A DNA stretch of 64,000 nt from Mangrovibacillus cuniculi (GTDB taxonomy: Bacteria > Bacillota > Bacilli > Bacillales > R1DC41): assembly GCF_015482585.1 (NCBI RefSeq), contig NZ_CP049742.1:2263001-2327000 (forward strand). Reading direction: 5' to 3'. Under the pieces are notes generated by a model that did not search any database, had not been told where the DNA came from, and worked only from the letters and a program-made list of their open reading frames with translations. Both the position numbers and the translations under genes were made by a program. Positions 27,049 to 35,633 of the stretch are shown in pieces; positions within the stretch are counted from its first letter, which is position 1, and every line of letters begins with the position of its first letter.

Positions 27049-27080
27049 TTCGACAAAGTATGAGAAGTGACAGGCACTCC
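27049..27080 (+). repeat. Partial third copy of the 93-base repeat
   Basis: TTCGACAAAG, then AGAAGTGACAGGCACTCC: 29 of 32 bases match the internal part of the 93-base repeats. CAGGCACTCC recurs once more 8 bases later. Confidence 0.65.
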
Positions 27081-27239
27081 GAATTACAGGCACTCCTATT
27101 TATTTCAAGACAAGGTTTCTGTCTTCGTTATCACTAGTAATTTTTTTTTACTGTTCTAAGACATCCAATCCATATTTCGGCAAATTAATACTTCTTTAAT
27201 TTTAGATAATTGATGATTCTTTCATTAGTTATATACTGA

Positions 27240-27331
27240 CGATGTTGGCTCTTTTCGCTGGATGATGCGGTGTGGGTATCCTCCATAAAATAGTATAAAC
27301 CCTAACTCCACATGGGAATTAGGGCTTACAA
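27240..27331. repeat. Diverged repeat block, right copy, with terminator
   Basis: Starts GATGTTGGCTCTTTTCGCTG and ends in the hairpin ACCCTAA/TTAGGGCTT. It is the same-orientation counterpart of 23365-23462; the ends match well and the middle poorly. Confidence 0.45.
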
Positions 27332-27394
27332 TATGTCTCAATATAATAATATCTTTTCCATTTACATTTTATCACAAATAAATGTATAAAGAAG

Positions 27395-27487
27395 ACCCCG
27401 TAGAAATTAATCTACGGGGTTTTTTACCACTATTTATCTACTAATCTTTCGACAAAATGTAGGAAGTGACAGGCACTCCTGATTATA
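27395..27487. repeat. 93-base direct repeat, copy 2
   Basis: Same orientation and 90 of 93 bases identical to 10285-10377. It begins with the CCCCGTAGA/TCTACGGGG terminator and reaches to ten bases from the S-layer stop codon. Confidence 0.93.
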
Positions 27488-27496
27488 CACTTAGAT

Positions 27497-30400
27497 TTAG
27501 TTAATAGTAACTTCTTTAGCTGTAGTGAAAGCTTTAGCTTTATTACTATTAGCATCATCTTTAATGTATGTTACTGATTCTTTAGATTTAACGTTATACT
27601 TTTTGCCATCTCCATTTACAACAGTTACTACTAATAGAGAAGCATCAACTGCATCTACAGCTGTAGTGTAATCCACACCTGCAACTAGTACGTTACCATT
27701 TACATCAGTAATTACTAAGTCTTGAGCAAAGAACGTTTCATTTGTTGTTGTTAAATCTTCTGTGAAGTTAATAGTGAAAGTATTGTCATCCGCCGCAACA
27801 CCATCAGCAATAGCTGAAGTTCCCTCTAACTCAGGAGCACGGAAATCTGCAATTAGTCCAGAAACATCACTTGCAGCCATCTTAACTCCCGTTTCAGAAA
27901 CTAAGATATCAGCAGCTACGTTAAACGCAGTTAGAATATCAGCAGTATTAGTAGCTGAAGAAGCATCAGCTCCTAACACAGTCGCTTTAATTACTGTTTC
28001 GTTACTAGAATTAATTGACCAGCTATCAATAGATGCTAATGCACCATTTGTTGTTGTGAAACCTGAAGCTAAAACTACTTTCAAAGGTTTATTAACAACG
28101 ATTTCAACTGTATTAGCACCTGTTTGTTTAACTGCTGTAACAGTTGGTGCAGATTCAGTACCTACTACTCTATCATAAGCAAGTTTAGTTGTAGTGTTAC
28201 CAGCCAAGTCAGCTACACGTCCAACAGTTAGCGTTCCACCTACAACAGTTTGTTGGTCAGCTTTAGGAATAGTAATCTTTACAACCTTACCAGTTGTACC
28301 AAATAACTCTAAAGTACTATTAGCTGGTAAAGCAGCTCCTGCAAGAAGATAATTAGCAGCATTTAAAACTGAGTATTGTCCAGTAGTAGACATTTTTTCA
28401 GCATATGTTACATAGATGATATCTGAATTATCAGCAGCTGATTCTTCTACAGCTGTTACAACAACATCAGTAGCATTAGCATCTGGATCAATAGGAGTCT
28501 TATCAGTAATTGTAAATGGTAATGTTACAGTTGCTAACGCATTTGCAGTAAGAGCAGTATCTTCTTGACCTTTTACTTCTACTGTATAATTACCACCAGT
28601 TAGTTTAGAATCGAAAGTTAATGTAACTTTCTTATTAACAGCATCATAACTGTTAGTAAATCCAGTAGCAACTGCTTTACCTTCAGCATCTACAACTTTA
28701 AAGTTAGTTTCATCTTCAACTTTAGAAACGTTCATAGATTCAGAGAAGTATAATTCAACAGTTTTTTCATTAGTTACTTTAACACTATCAACTGTTGGAG
28801 ATGTTTTATCCGCAGTAACTGTAACAGGTAAAGTAATGTTTGACTCTAACTTGTTACCCCAAGCATCTTTAATTTCAGAACTTGCTGCTAGACCTTTATT
28901 TTTAACAACTAAATTAGTTGTACCTTCAGGAATTGGATAAGTTGTGAAAGTTAAAGTGAATGTTTTGTTATCAGTTGTTGTAACTGTGTCAGGGCTCCAA
29001 GCACTGAAAGTGTGATAGAAATAATCTTTTAAACTATTAGTTGCATCAAGAGTTACTTCTCTATCAAACGTTACTTTAACTTCAGTTTGTGAAGCTGATG
29101 TAACTGTTGCCGTAGGAATAGAAGTTTCTTTAGCGTAGTTTAATGTAAGTTCAGTCGCATCAATTTGGAAACCAGCATAATCTTTGAATCCAGCTAATGA
29201 GATAGTGTAATCTCCATTAGGTAAAGATGAAGCAGCTAGAGTAACTGTTACTACGTTAGAACCATTTAATGGTGATACTGTCGCAGCATACGTACCGTTA
29301 TTTACTTTAACAGTACCTGCAGTTTTTACTGGCTCATTAAAAGTGATTTCAAACTTATTAGGTCCAACTAATTTCACAGCGCTAGCAGTAGGAACTGTGT
29401 TATCAAAAACTTTTAAATTTTCTGTATATTTAACAATTGCTTCACCTTTAGCTGATTTTACATCCTTAACAACTACTGCATAGCTGGCAGGTTGTACAGA
29501 AGATACATTAGCATCAGCGATTACAACTTTAACAGATTTTTTATCTTCAGATAAAACTACATCAGCAGCATTATTTCCACCGATAGTAAAGTTAGCTTCA
29601 ACTACAGTATCAGCGTCAACTGCTTGGTTGAAGCTTACAGTAAACTCTTTAAGGTTAGTTGCACTTACCCCAGTAACCTCAGGAAGAGCACTCTCAACAG
29701 TAACTGTGATAACTAATTCTTCAGAAACGTTACCAGCAGCATCTTCTGCAAAGTAAGTTAACGTATACTCACCAGCAATTAAAGTATCGATTGCTTCAAG
29801 ATCGTTACCTTCAGCGTCTGTTAGTGTGTAGAATACTTCAACTTCTTCATCAACATTGTCAGTAGCAGTTACTTCTGGAAGAGTGAACTCAGCACCGTTA
29901 GCTACAGTTAACTCAAGTTCTCCATCATAAGCTAGTACTGGAGCTTCTTCGTCCATTACTGGCTTCTCAAGAAGATCACCGAAAGCGATATCAGCTTTGT
30001 AAGCCATTAACGCTACGTGTTGACGTTGCATTTTACCATCTACTCCGAATTTACCATCGCCAGTACCTAGGATGATTTCGTGAGAAGCAAGGATATTTAC
30101 AGCTTCCTCATAATAAGCACCTGCTGGTACGTCAGAGAAAGAACCTTCATAACCTTCTTTAAGCTCAAGCGCGTAAGCTTTTGCCATGATTACAGCGAAG
30201 TCTTGACGAGTTAGAACGTCGCTAGGGTTGAATTTGCCGTTGTATCCAGCAATGATTCCAGCTTCAGCAGCTGCGTTGATGTATCCAGTCCACCATTGGC
30301 CTTCTTTAACATCAGAGAACTTAGAAGCAGAAGTAGTATCTTCTTCTAAACCTAAAAGTTTAGAAACGATAACTGCAGCTTCAGCACGAGTTAAAGATCC

Positions 30401-30604
30401 AGTTGGATTGAAAGTTCCATCGCTGTTTCCTGTTAATACTCCTGCTTCAACTAGAGCAGAGATTTGCTCGAAGAATTGGTTGCTCTCATCTAGATCTGAG
30501 AAGTTAGCTGCGAATCCAGCTACTGGTGCTACTGCAGATGCTACCATTGCAGCAGATAATGATGTTGCTAAGAACTTACGGTGTTTTTTTGGTTGGTAAG
30601 CCAT
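27497..30604 (-). CDS. S-layer protein: three SLH domains plus Ig-like repeats
   Basis: 1,035 residues starting at ATG 30604 (MAYQPKKHRKFL), ten bases after GGGAGG; the frame extends 30 bases upstream without a start site. A signal peptide (to about GFAA) is followed by three SLH domains at about residues 30-200, with the motifs LTRAEAAVIVSKLLG, LTRQDFAVIMAKAYAL and a weaker third. Then come a cadherin/DUF5011-like module (LPEVTATDNVDEEVEVFYTL) and a series of Big_5/SbsA-type Ig domains (FTVSFNQAVDADTV, FEITFNEPVKTA, VELYFSESMNVS). SLH domains hold the protein on pyruvylated wall polysaccharide. A strong promoter and long leader support high expression. It is the complete paralogue of the truncated frame at 10468-12723. 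Probably the main, or a major, S-layer protein. Confidence 0.92.
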   Translation of the reverse strand: MAYQPKKHRKFLATSLSAAMVASAVAPVAGFAANFSDLDESNQFFEQISALVEAGVLTGNSDGTFNPTGSLTRAEAAVIVSKLLGLEEDTTSASKFSDVKEGQWWTGYINAAAEAGIIAGYNGKFNPSDVLTRQDFAVIMAKAYALELKEGYEGSFSDVPAGAYYEEAVNILASHEIILGTGDGKFGVDGKMQRQHVALMAYKADIAFGDLLEKPVMDEEAPVLAYDGELELTVANGAEFTLPEVTATDNVDEEVEVFYTLTDAEGNDLEAIDTLIAGEYTLTYFAEDAAGNVSEELVITVTVESALPEVTGVSATNLKEFTVSFNQAVDADTVVEANFTIGGNNAADVVLSEDKKSVKVVIADANVSSVQPASYAVVVKDVKSAKGEAIVKYTENLKVFDNTVPTASAVKLVGPNKFEITFNEPVKTAGTVKVNNGTYAATVSPLNGSNVVTVTLAASSLPNGDYTISLAGFKDYAGFQIDATELTLNYAKETSIPTATVTSASQTEVKVTFDREVTLDATNSLKDYFYHTFSAWSPDTVTTTDNKTFTLTFTTYPIPEGTTNLVVKNKGLAASSEIKDAWGNKLESNITLPVTVTADKTSPTVDSVKVTNEKTVELYFSESMNVSKVEDETNFKVVDAEGKAVATGFTNSYDAVNKKVTLTFDSKLTGGNYTVEVKGQEDTALTANALATVTLPFTITDKTPIDPDANATDVVVTAVEESAADNSDIIYVTYAEKMSTTGQYSVLNAANYLLAGAALPANSTLELFGTTGKVVKITIPKADQQTVVGGTLTVGRVADLAGNTTTKLAYDRVVGTESAPTVTAVKQTGANTVEIVVNKPLKVVLASGFTTTNGALASIDSWSINSSNETVIKATVLGADASSATNTADILTAFNVAADILVSETGVKMAASDVSGLIADFRAPELEGTSAIADGVAADDNTFTINFTEDLTTTNETFFAQDLVITDVNGNVLVAGVDYTTAVDAVDASLLVVTVVNGDGKKYNVKSKESVTYIKDDANSNKAKAFTTAKEVTIN

Positions 30605-31127
30605 TAGTCCTGTTCCTCCCTTAATTAGGTACATTTATTCTACTATCCTAGAGAAATCATAGTATCTATTTGGAACTATGTAGCAAAAAGCGACAAATCC
30701 CTTATGTAATTACCTACTATTCTCATAGTCTAGCGAAATATAAGTTTTTGAACACTAGTTCAAAGAATAGTATAAATGACAGTAATTGGTCAGTCAACCA
30801 TTATTACCAACTCTTTCATACATTTTCTTTAATTGTGTGTCCAATTCCTATAATTCCATTCTACATCTTTACAGACAAATTTCAACAGTAATATTACAGG
30901 AAAAACTATCCAATGTCTAAAAATGTTAGTTTTTCTGCTTTTCTTACTCCCACTTCAATTATCGGCAACATAACAAACATTTTTACTATATTCTTTAATA
31001 TTTTGAATTATGACAACAAGTTATAATATTGTTACATAACTGTAACCTACCAGTTTCTACTTATATGGTATTCTATTTTCAGAATATATCGTCGAAAAAT
31101 AGTCGATTTGAGTGGAGGAATACGAAA
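30605..31127. other. Divergent intergenic region between S-layer and NlpC/P60 genes
   Basis: 523 bases. It holds the S-layer promoter and leader on the minus strand and, in its right half, AT-rich DNA expected to drive the NlpC/P60 gene. No gene seen. Confidence 0.55.
30747..30797 (-). promoter_or_regulatory. Strong SigA-type promoter and 18-base palindrome of the S-layer gene
   Basis: On the minus strand, TTGACT (30792-30797), a 17-base spacer and TATACT (30769-30774). Just downstream, around the expected start of transcription, TTTGAAC and GTTCAAA flank four bases (30747-30764). The leader would be about 160 bases long, as is common for S-layer mRNAs. Confidence 0.75.
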
Positions 31128-32135
31128 TTGAAGAAACTTGTCACATTCGTGACTCTTTTCCTATTTTCTATCTCGTTCTATTCAGTAGGACATGCGAAAG
31201 AATCTCAGGGTGAGAGTTTAGTAGAGTATGCAAAGAAGTTTATTGGAGTACCATATGCCTTCGGAGGAACCACTCCAAGTGCATTTGATTGTTCAGGATT
31301 TATGCTATATGTATACAAAGAATTTGGTATTAGCTTACCTAGAACCTCTGCATCTCAATCTCTTGAGGGACAAGCTGTAGCAAAAAGCGATCTTCAACCT
31401 GGAGACTTAGTTTTTTTTGCAAATACATATAAATCAGGAGTTTCACACGCCGGTATATACATTGGAGATAACAAGTTTATATCTGCTACTTCCTCAAAAG
31501 GAGTAAAGATAGATTCCATCAACGATCCATATTATTGGGGAAGCCGTTACCATAGTGCTCGCCGAGTATTATCAGATGTATCATTCTCTGCATCAGATTT
31601 ACCTACGTTGCCAGCCGGACAATATCATGATGTAACTTCTAAACATTGGGCATTTTCAGCTATTACTTCATTAGGTCAACAAGGTATCATTTCTGGATAC
31701 GATCACAGCATCTTTGAGCCTTCAAATGATATTAAGCGTTCTGAAGTGGCAAAGATGATTGCAGACAAGTTAAATTTAAAACCTAGCTCTTCATCTCAAT
31801 TTTCTGATGTACCATCAACTCATTGGGCATTTGGATACATTAACACTTTGGCTGAACAAGGCTTAATGGGTGGTTATGGAAATGATCGTTTCCTACCTAA
31901 CCAAGCTATCACTCGTGGTGAAATAGCAGCGTTATTCACAAGAGTTTTTGCTTTTTCCGCTAACAATGCTGGTAAAGCAAAGAACTTTCATGACATATCA
32001 AATCATTGGGCAAAGAATTCTATTTCAGAATTAAGCTCTCACAATATTGTTACAGGATACAACGACGGAACATTTAAACCGAATAATTCTTCTACACGTG
32101 CAGAGTTCTCTGTATTCTTATATCGTGTACAATAA
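31128..32135 (+). CDS. NlpC/P60 peptidoglycan hydrolase with three SLH domains
   Basis: 335 residues. The start is TTG 31128, nine bases after GGAGG; the longer frame from 31029 lacks a start site. A signal peptide (KKLVTFVTLFLFSISF) precedes the NlpC/P60 catalytic domain at about 28-150, with C55 (FDCSGF), H107 (VSHAGIYIG) and a following polar residue in the ISATSS strand. Three SLH domains lie at about 165-335 (SEVAKMIADKL, ITRGEIAALFTRVF, STRAEFSVFLYRV). NlpC/P60 enzymes cut peptide stems of peptidoglycan, and the SLH part anchors the enzyme in the wall. It diverges from the S-layer gene. Confidence 0.95.
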   Translation: MKKLVTFVTLFLFSISFYSVGHAKESQGESLVEYAKKFIGVPYAFGGTTPSAFDCSGFMLYVYKEFGISLPRTSASQSLEGQAVAKSDLQPGDLVFFANTYKSGVSHAGIYIGDNKFISATSSKGVKIDSINDPYYWGSRYHSARRVLSDVSFSASDLPTLPAGQYHDVTSKHWAFSAITSLGQQGIISGYDHSIFEPSNDIKRSEVAKMIADKLNLKPSSSSQFSDVPSTHWAFGYINTLAEQGLMGGYGNDRFLPNQAITRGEIAALFTRVFAFSANNAGKAKNFHDISNHWAKNSISELSSHNIVTGYNDGTFKPNNSSTRAEFSVFLYRVQ

Positions 32136-32140
32136 TAGTC

Positions 32141-32172
32141 AACCTATTGAGAACTTCTCGGTAGGTTTTTTT
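32141..32172 (+). terminator. Intrinsic terminator of the NlpC/P60 gene
   Basis: AACCTA and GAGA pair with TCTC and TAGGTT, followed by seven T. Confidence 0.85.
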
Positions 32173-32200
32173 AGTTCCCTTTATTAAGACGAAATGAAAC

Positions 32201-32242
32201 AAAAAAAGTTACTCAAATACTTCCATTTGAGTAACTTTTTTC
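32201..32242. terminator. Bidirectional terminator between converging genes
   Basis: AAAGTTACTCAAAT and ATTTGAGTAACTTT arms with A and T runs outside; it also ends the subtilase-SLH gene. Confidence 0.88.
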
Positions 32243-32245
32243 TTA

Positions 32246-33901
32246 TTATAATAAATTTACAATCATAACAGCTAATTCCGCTCTTGTTACAAATTCATTA
32301 GGTCGGAAAGTTCCATCTTTATATCCAGTAATTATTTGTGACTTAGATAACCCTAAGACTGCAGGAGTATAGAATTTATTTGCTGGAACATCAGAAAAAG
32401 GATTTTCCTTCCCCTCTTGAATTTCATACGCATTCTTTAAAACGGTAGCAACTTCCCCTCGTGTCATGGGCAATCCTGGCCTAAATGTTCCATCTGGGTA
32501 TCCATATAACCAAAGACGATTAGTCCCTTCTCGAATATAACCAGAAGCAAAGTGATCATTTGGGACATCTTTATAAACAGTCGCTGTTTGTGGTGTATTT
32601 AACCCTAAAGCTCGTCCTATCATCGCAACAGCTTCCGCTCGAGTTACTGCTTGATCAGGTCTAACCATTTTATCCTTATATCCAAATAGAATTTGCATTT
32701 CTATCAATTGACGAACGGAAGATTCATACCAACTTCCCTTCACAATATCCGAATAAGGTTCATTAGGCATTGGCGACTGTTTGATTGGCGCTTTCACTAA
32801 ACCAAAACCGTACTCTCGATCCTTTCCTGCAGGTCCTAAATCATACGCATTCTTACGCATTAAAGCTCTTATTTCCTTGTTTGATAATTCAGGATATGCT
32901 TCCTTGTATAGTGCAGCTGTTGCTGCCAAGAAAGGAGAAGCCATGGAAGTTCCGGTAGAATAGCCGTAATCATCATTTTTATCTGTAAGTGAATCTTGAG
33001 TCGTACTATAAATGCCATCTCCTGGAGCTACAAATTCAAGATTTTCACCAAAGTAAGAAAACACCGATCTACTTTGATCTCTTCCTATTGAGCCTACTGC
33101 TATTACTTCTGGATAACGTGCAGGATATAAAACTTCTGTATTAGATGGCAAACTTGAGGAACTGTTACCAGATGCTGCAACAACTATCATTCCTTGCTCA
33201 TATGCTTTTTCAATTATTTCTCTTAATGCACTAGATCCTTGAGAAGTTGTAACACTTAAATTAATTATATCTAACCCTTGTTTGATGGCCCAGTCAACAC
33301 CAGCCACGATATCAGATTGATTACCATATCCATTACTCGCTAGTGATCGAATAGCAAACAATTCAACATCTGGTGCTATTCCAACAACGCCTATTGTATT
33401 ATCCAGTGCTGCAATAATACCAGCAACATGTGTACCGTGCCCATTTGGATCATCATAGGAATTAACACCTTCAATAAAGCTAATCCCTCCAGCAATTTTT
33501 AAGTCTGGATGATTTTTATTTATTCCTGTATCAATTACCCCTACTTTGACACCTGCTCCAGTATATCGTTTTCCTTTATCTACGTTATGTTGTGATTGAA
33601 CTACTGTGTAACCCCAATCTTTCTGTTGCGCAGTTAATTGGACAGTTGTATCTTCCTCTATCCATTTAATAAATGCATCATTCTCTAATGTTACTTTTTG
33701 TTCTGCTGTTACTTCTGCAGTGGCTACTGAAATACTATCAAATTCATGAATAACCTTAATCCCTTTTTCAGAGAGGTACGAAGCTGTAACAGACTCTTGA
33801 AAAGCTACGTTAATACGAATGGTCTCTTCTCCTTTTGCAGTAGGCACCAATCCTAACCCTATAAGCAACAGAAGAGTTGCGGTTGTCATCCATTTTTTCA
33901 T
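32246..33901 (-). CDS. Subtilisin-like protease (S8) with C-terminal SLH domains
   Basis: 551 residues from ATG 33901, eight bases after AAGGAG; the frame runs upstream without a good start. Signal peptide, then a short I9 propeptide (about 28-90). Catalytic residues: D124 (GVIDTGIN), H155 (HGTHVAG), N246 (ASGNSS) and S319 (GTSMASP). Three SLH domains follow at about 383-551 (VTRAEAVAMIGRALG, MTRGEVATVLKNAYE, VTRAELAVMIVNL). It is a wall-anchored protease, perhaps processing other surface proteins, with no PA domain. It lies downstream of the SLH-amidase gene with a terminator between, so it is probably separately transcribed. Confidence 0.95.
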   Translation of the reverse strand: MKKWMTTATLLLLIGLGLVPTAKGEETIRINVAFQESVTASYLSEKGIKVIHEFDSISVATAEVTAEQKVTLENDAFIKWIEEDTTVQLTAQQKDWGYTVVQSQHNVDKGKRYTGAGVKVGVIDTGINKNHPDLKIAGGISFIEGVNSYDDPNGHGTHVAGIIAALDNTIGVVGIAPDVELFAIRSLASNGYGNQSDIVAGVDWAIKQGLDIINLSVTTSQGSSALREIIEKAYEQGMIVVAASGNSSSSLPSNTEVLYPARYPEVIAVGSIGRDQSRSVFSYFGENLEFVAPGDGIYSTTQDSLTDKNDDYGYSTGTSMASPFLAATAALYKEAYPELSNKEIRALMRKNAYDLGPAGKDREYGFGLVKAPIKQSPMPNEPYSDIVKGSWYESSVRQLIEMQILFGYKDKMVRPDQAVTRAEAVAMIGRALGLNTPQTATVYKDVPNDHFASGYIREGTNRLWLYGYPDGTFRPGLPMTRGEVATVLKNAYEIQEGKENPFSDVPANKFYTPAVLGLSKSQIITGYKDGTFRPNEFVTRAELAVMIVNLL

Positions 33902-33955
33902 TGTGAATGCTCCTTTAAGCTTCTTTCTGAAAGACTCTAACACTATTCATTATAA

Positions 33956-33984
33956 AGAAAACGGACTATGAAGTCCGTTTTCTC
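33956..33984 (-). terminator. Intrinsic terminator of the SLH-amidase gene
   Basis: GAAAACGGACT and AGTCCGTTTTC arms with a four-base loop. Confidence 0.85.
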
Positions 33985-33987
33985 ACA

Positions 33988-35424
33988 TTATTTTAATTTC
34001 CAATTATAGTAATCTTCAATTCCACCAGCAATTGCTTCTGCAGCCGCATTACGATATGCTTGCGAAGCTAGTTTTTGGGCATCATTAACATTAGAAATAA
34101 ACGCCAGCTCTACTAGTGCAGCTGGTACTGGGATTGTGCTAATAACTCGGAAATTAGCGTCTTTTACTCCACGGTCGTTTGTCTTTAATGCTTTAACTAA
34201 TCTCGTTTGAATAAACGTAGCTAATTGCTTACTGTCCTCAGCTCTTTGAGAAAGTGCAGCAGCAGAATAATAAGTTTCAGTTCCATTTGCAGATGAGTTA
34301 GTAAAACTGTTTGCATGAATACTAACAAACGTATCTACTTTGGCATTAACTGCTTTTTTCACACGGTCATCTAATGAAACAAACGTATTATCCGGTCTGG
34401 TTAAGTAGACCTTAATACCTTTTTTCTCTAGTATCGCTTGAACTTTCTTCGTTACGTCCAAAACTATTTCAGATTCGTGAAGGTTGTTTCCAACCGCCCC
34501 AGGGTCTGTTCCACCGTGTCCAGCGTCTAAAGCTATGTATCTAGATATTTCAGGATTCGATGGTTGAGAAACCGGTGCTAAATAAGATGTGGAAACATAT
34601 CCCGTTAACGTACCTAAACTAATGTATGCCCAACTTCCTTCTACCTTTAACACTTGAACACTCGTTCCCATCAGTAGTTTCCCAACAATATCATAACTTG
34701 TACTCGGCCCACTTCTTACATTTAATACATCAGCCGTTACTGTCCTTGTTTCAGATGCAATCTCTGGTACTGCTACTCGAAACGAATCATTTAAGGCTCT
34801 TGCTACAAATAAGGCGAATTCTTCTCTTGTTACGTAGTTATCAGGTCTAAATGTTAAATCTGGATAACCGACTGTTATTCCGTTACCTAATAGTTTTGCC
34901 ACAGAGGACTCCCACATACTTCCTTTAGGTACATCCTTAAACATGACAGATATTGATCTAGATAAACTAGGGTATGCTCGAGTTAGAAGAGCTGCCATCT
35001 CACCACGAGTAATTTGTTTGTAAGGGCGATATGTTCCGTCATTATATCCACCAATCACCTTAGCTTCCGCTGCTTGTGCAATATAACCGGACGCAAAGTA
35101 CGATACAGGCACATCTGGGAAGGTAGTCTTTCTTTTATCAGAAGAGTATCCCAATGAATTCCCAATCAATGTAGCAGCTTCTCCCCTTGTTACATATTGA
35201 GATGGTCTAAATGTATTATCTGGATAACCAGTGATAATCGAACGAGTCAATAAATAATCAATTTCCTTCTTTGAACGTGTTGGAATGTCTGTTAACAATG
35301 GGGCATTCGCAACTTCCGTGACAGTATTATCATTGGCGTGAACTTCTACTAGATTCCCATTATACGAAGCTAGCGTCAAAGTTAGTGCCAACCCAGCGAC
35401 AAGCGTCCTCGACATTTTTTTCAT
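33988..35424 (-). CDS. N-acetylmuramoyl-L-alanine amidase with SLH and SH3 domains
   Basis: 478 residues. Signal peptide, three SLH domains at about 45-212 (VTRGEAATLIGNSLG, ITRGEMAALLTRAY, VTREEFALFVARAL), a bacterial SH3 domain at about 227-283 (LNVRSGPSTSYDIVGKL) and an Amidase_3 domain at about 295-475. Zinc and catalytic residues visible: H303 (DAGHGG), E317 (HESEI), H370 (SIHANS) and E439 (LVELAFISN). It cleaves the bond between MurNAc and the stem peptide. AGGAGG precedes ATG 35424 at a long spacing of 14 bases, which may lower translation. The anchor at the N-terminus, rather than at the C-terminus as in the neighbouring protease, shows domain shuffling. Confidence 0.95.
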   Translation of the reverse strand: MKKMSRTLVAGLALTLTLASYNGNLVEVHANDNTVTEVANAPLLTDIPTRSKKEIDYLLTRSIITGYPDNTFRPSQYVTRGEAATLIGNSLGYSSDKRKTTFPDVPVSYFASGYIAQAAEAKVIGGYNDGTYRPYKQITRGEMAALLTRAYPSLSRSISVMFKDVPKGSMWESSVAKLLGNGITVGYPDLTFRPDNYVTREEFALFVARALNDSFRVAVPEIASETRTVTADVLNVRSGPSTSYDIVGKLLMGTSVQVLKVEGSWAYISLGTLTGYVSTSYLAPVSQPSNPEISRYIALDAGHGGTDPGAVGNNLHESEIVLDVTKKVQAILEKKGIKVYLTRPDNTFVSLDDRVKKAVNAKVDTFVSIHANSFTNSSANGTETYYSAAALSQRAEDSKQLATFIQTRLVKALKTNDRGVKDANFRVISTIPVPAALVELAFISNVNDAQKLASQAYRNAAAEAIAGGIEDYYNWKLK

Positions 35425-35633
35425 GTTTACGTTTTAATCCTCCTGGGTAAAGTAGTATTTTGTCACATTGTACCATAGTTTGATGAAAAATTTACCTCCC
35501 ATTTTGAAAGTTCTAACTTTCGACTCATAAAATTCTTATTAACTAGAAATAGAAATTTTTTCTAAATCCTTACACCTGTCTGTTCATTTATTTTGTATAC
35601 TAATGATAGTTTGATATATTAGGAGGAATATGA

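Larger units (their letters stand above)
26670..27496. other. Repeat-rich intergenic region at the island's right edge
   Basis: About 830 bases with no supported gene. In order it holds a short direct repeat (26766), a strong hairpin (26958-26994), a partial copy of the 93-base repeat's second half (27049-27080), a diverged repeat block (27240-27331) and the second 93-base repeat. An open frame at 26865-27137 crosses these elements and is not convincing. Confidence 0.6.

Noticed and set aside
26865-27137. Open frame of 90 codons in the intergenic region, possibly a transposase tail
   Set aside because: It crosses a terminator and a partial repeat copy, has no start site and no transposase motif I can name.
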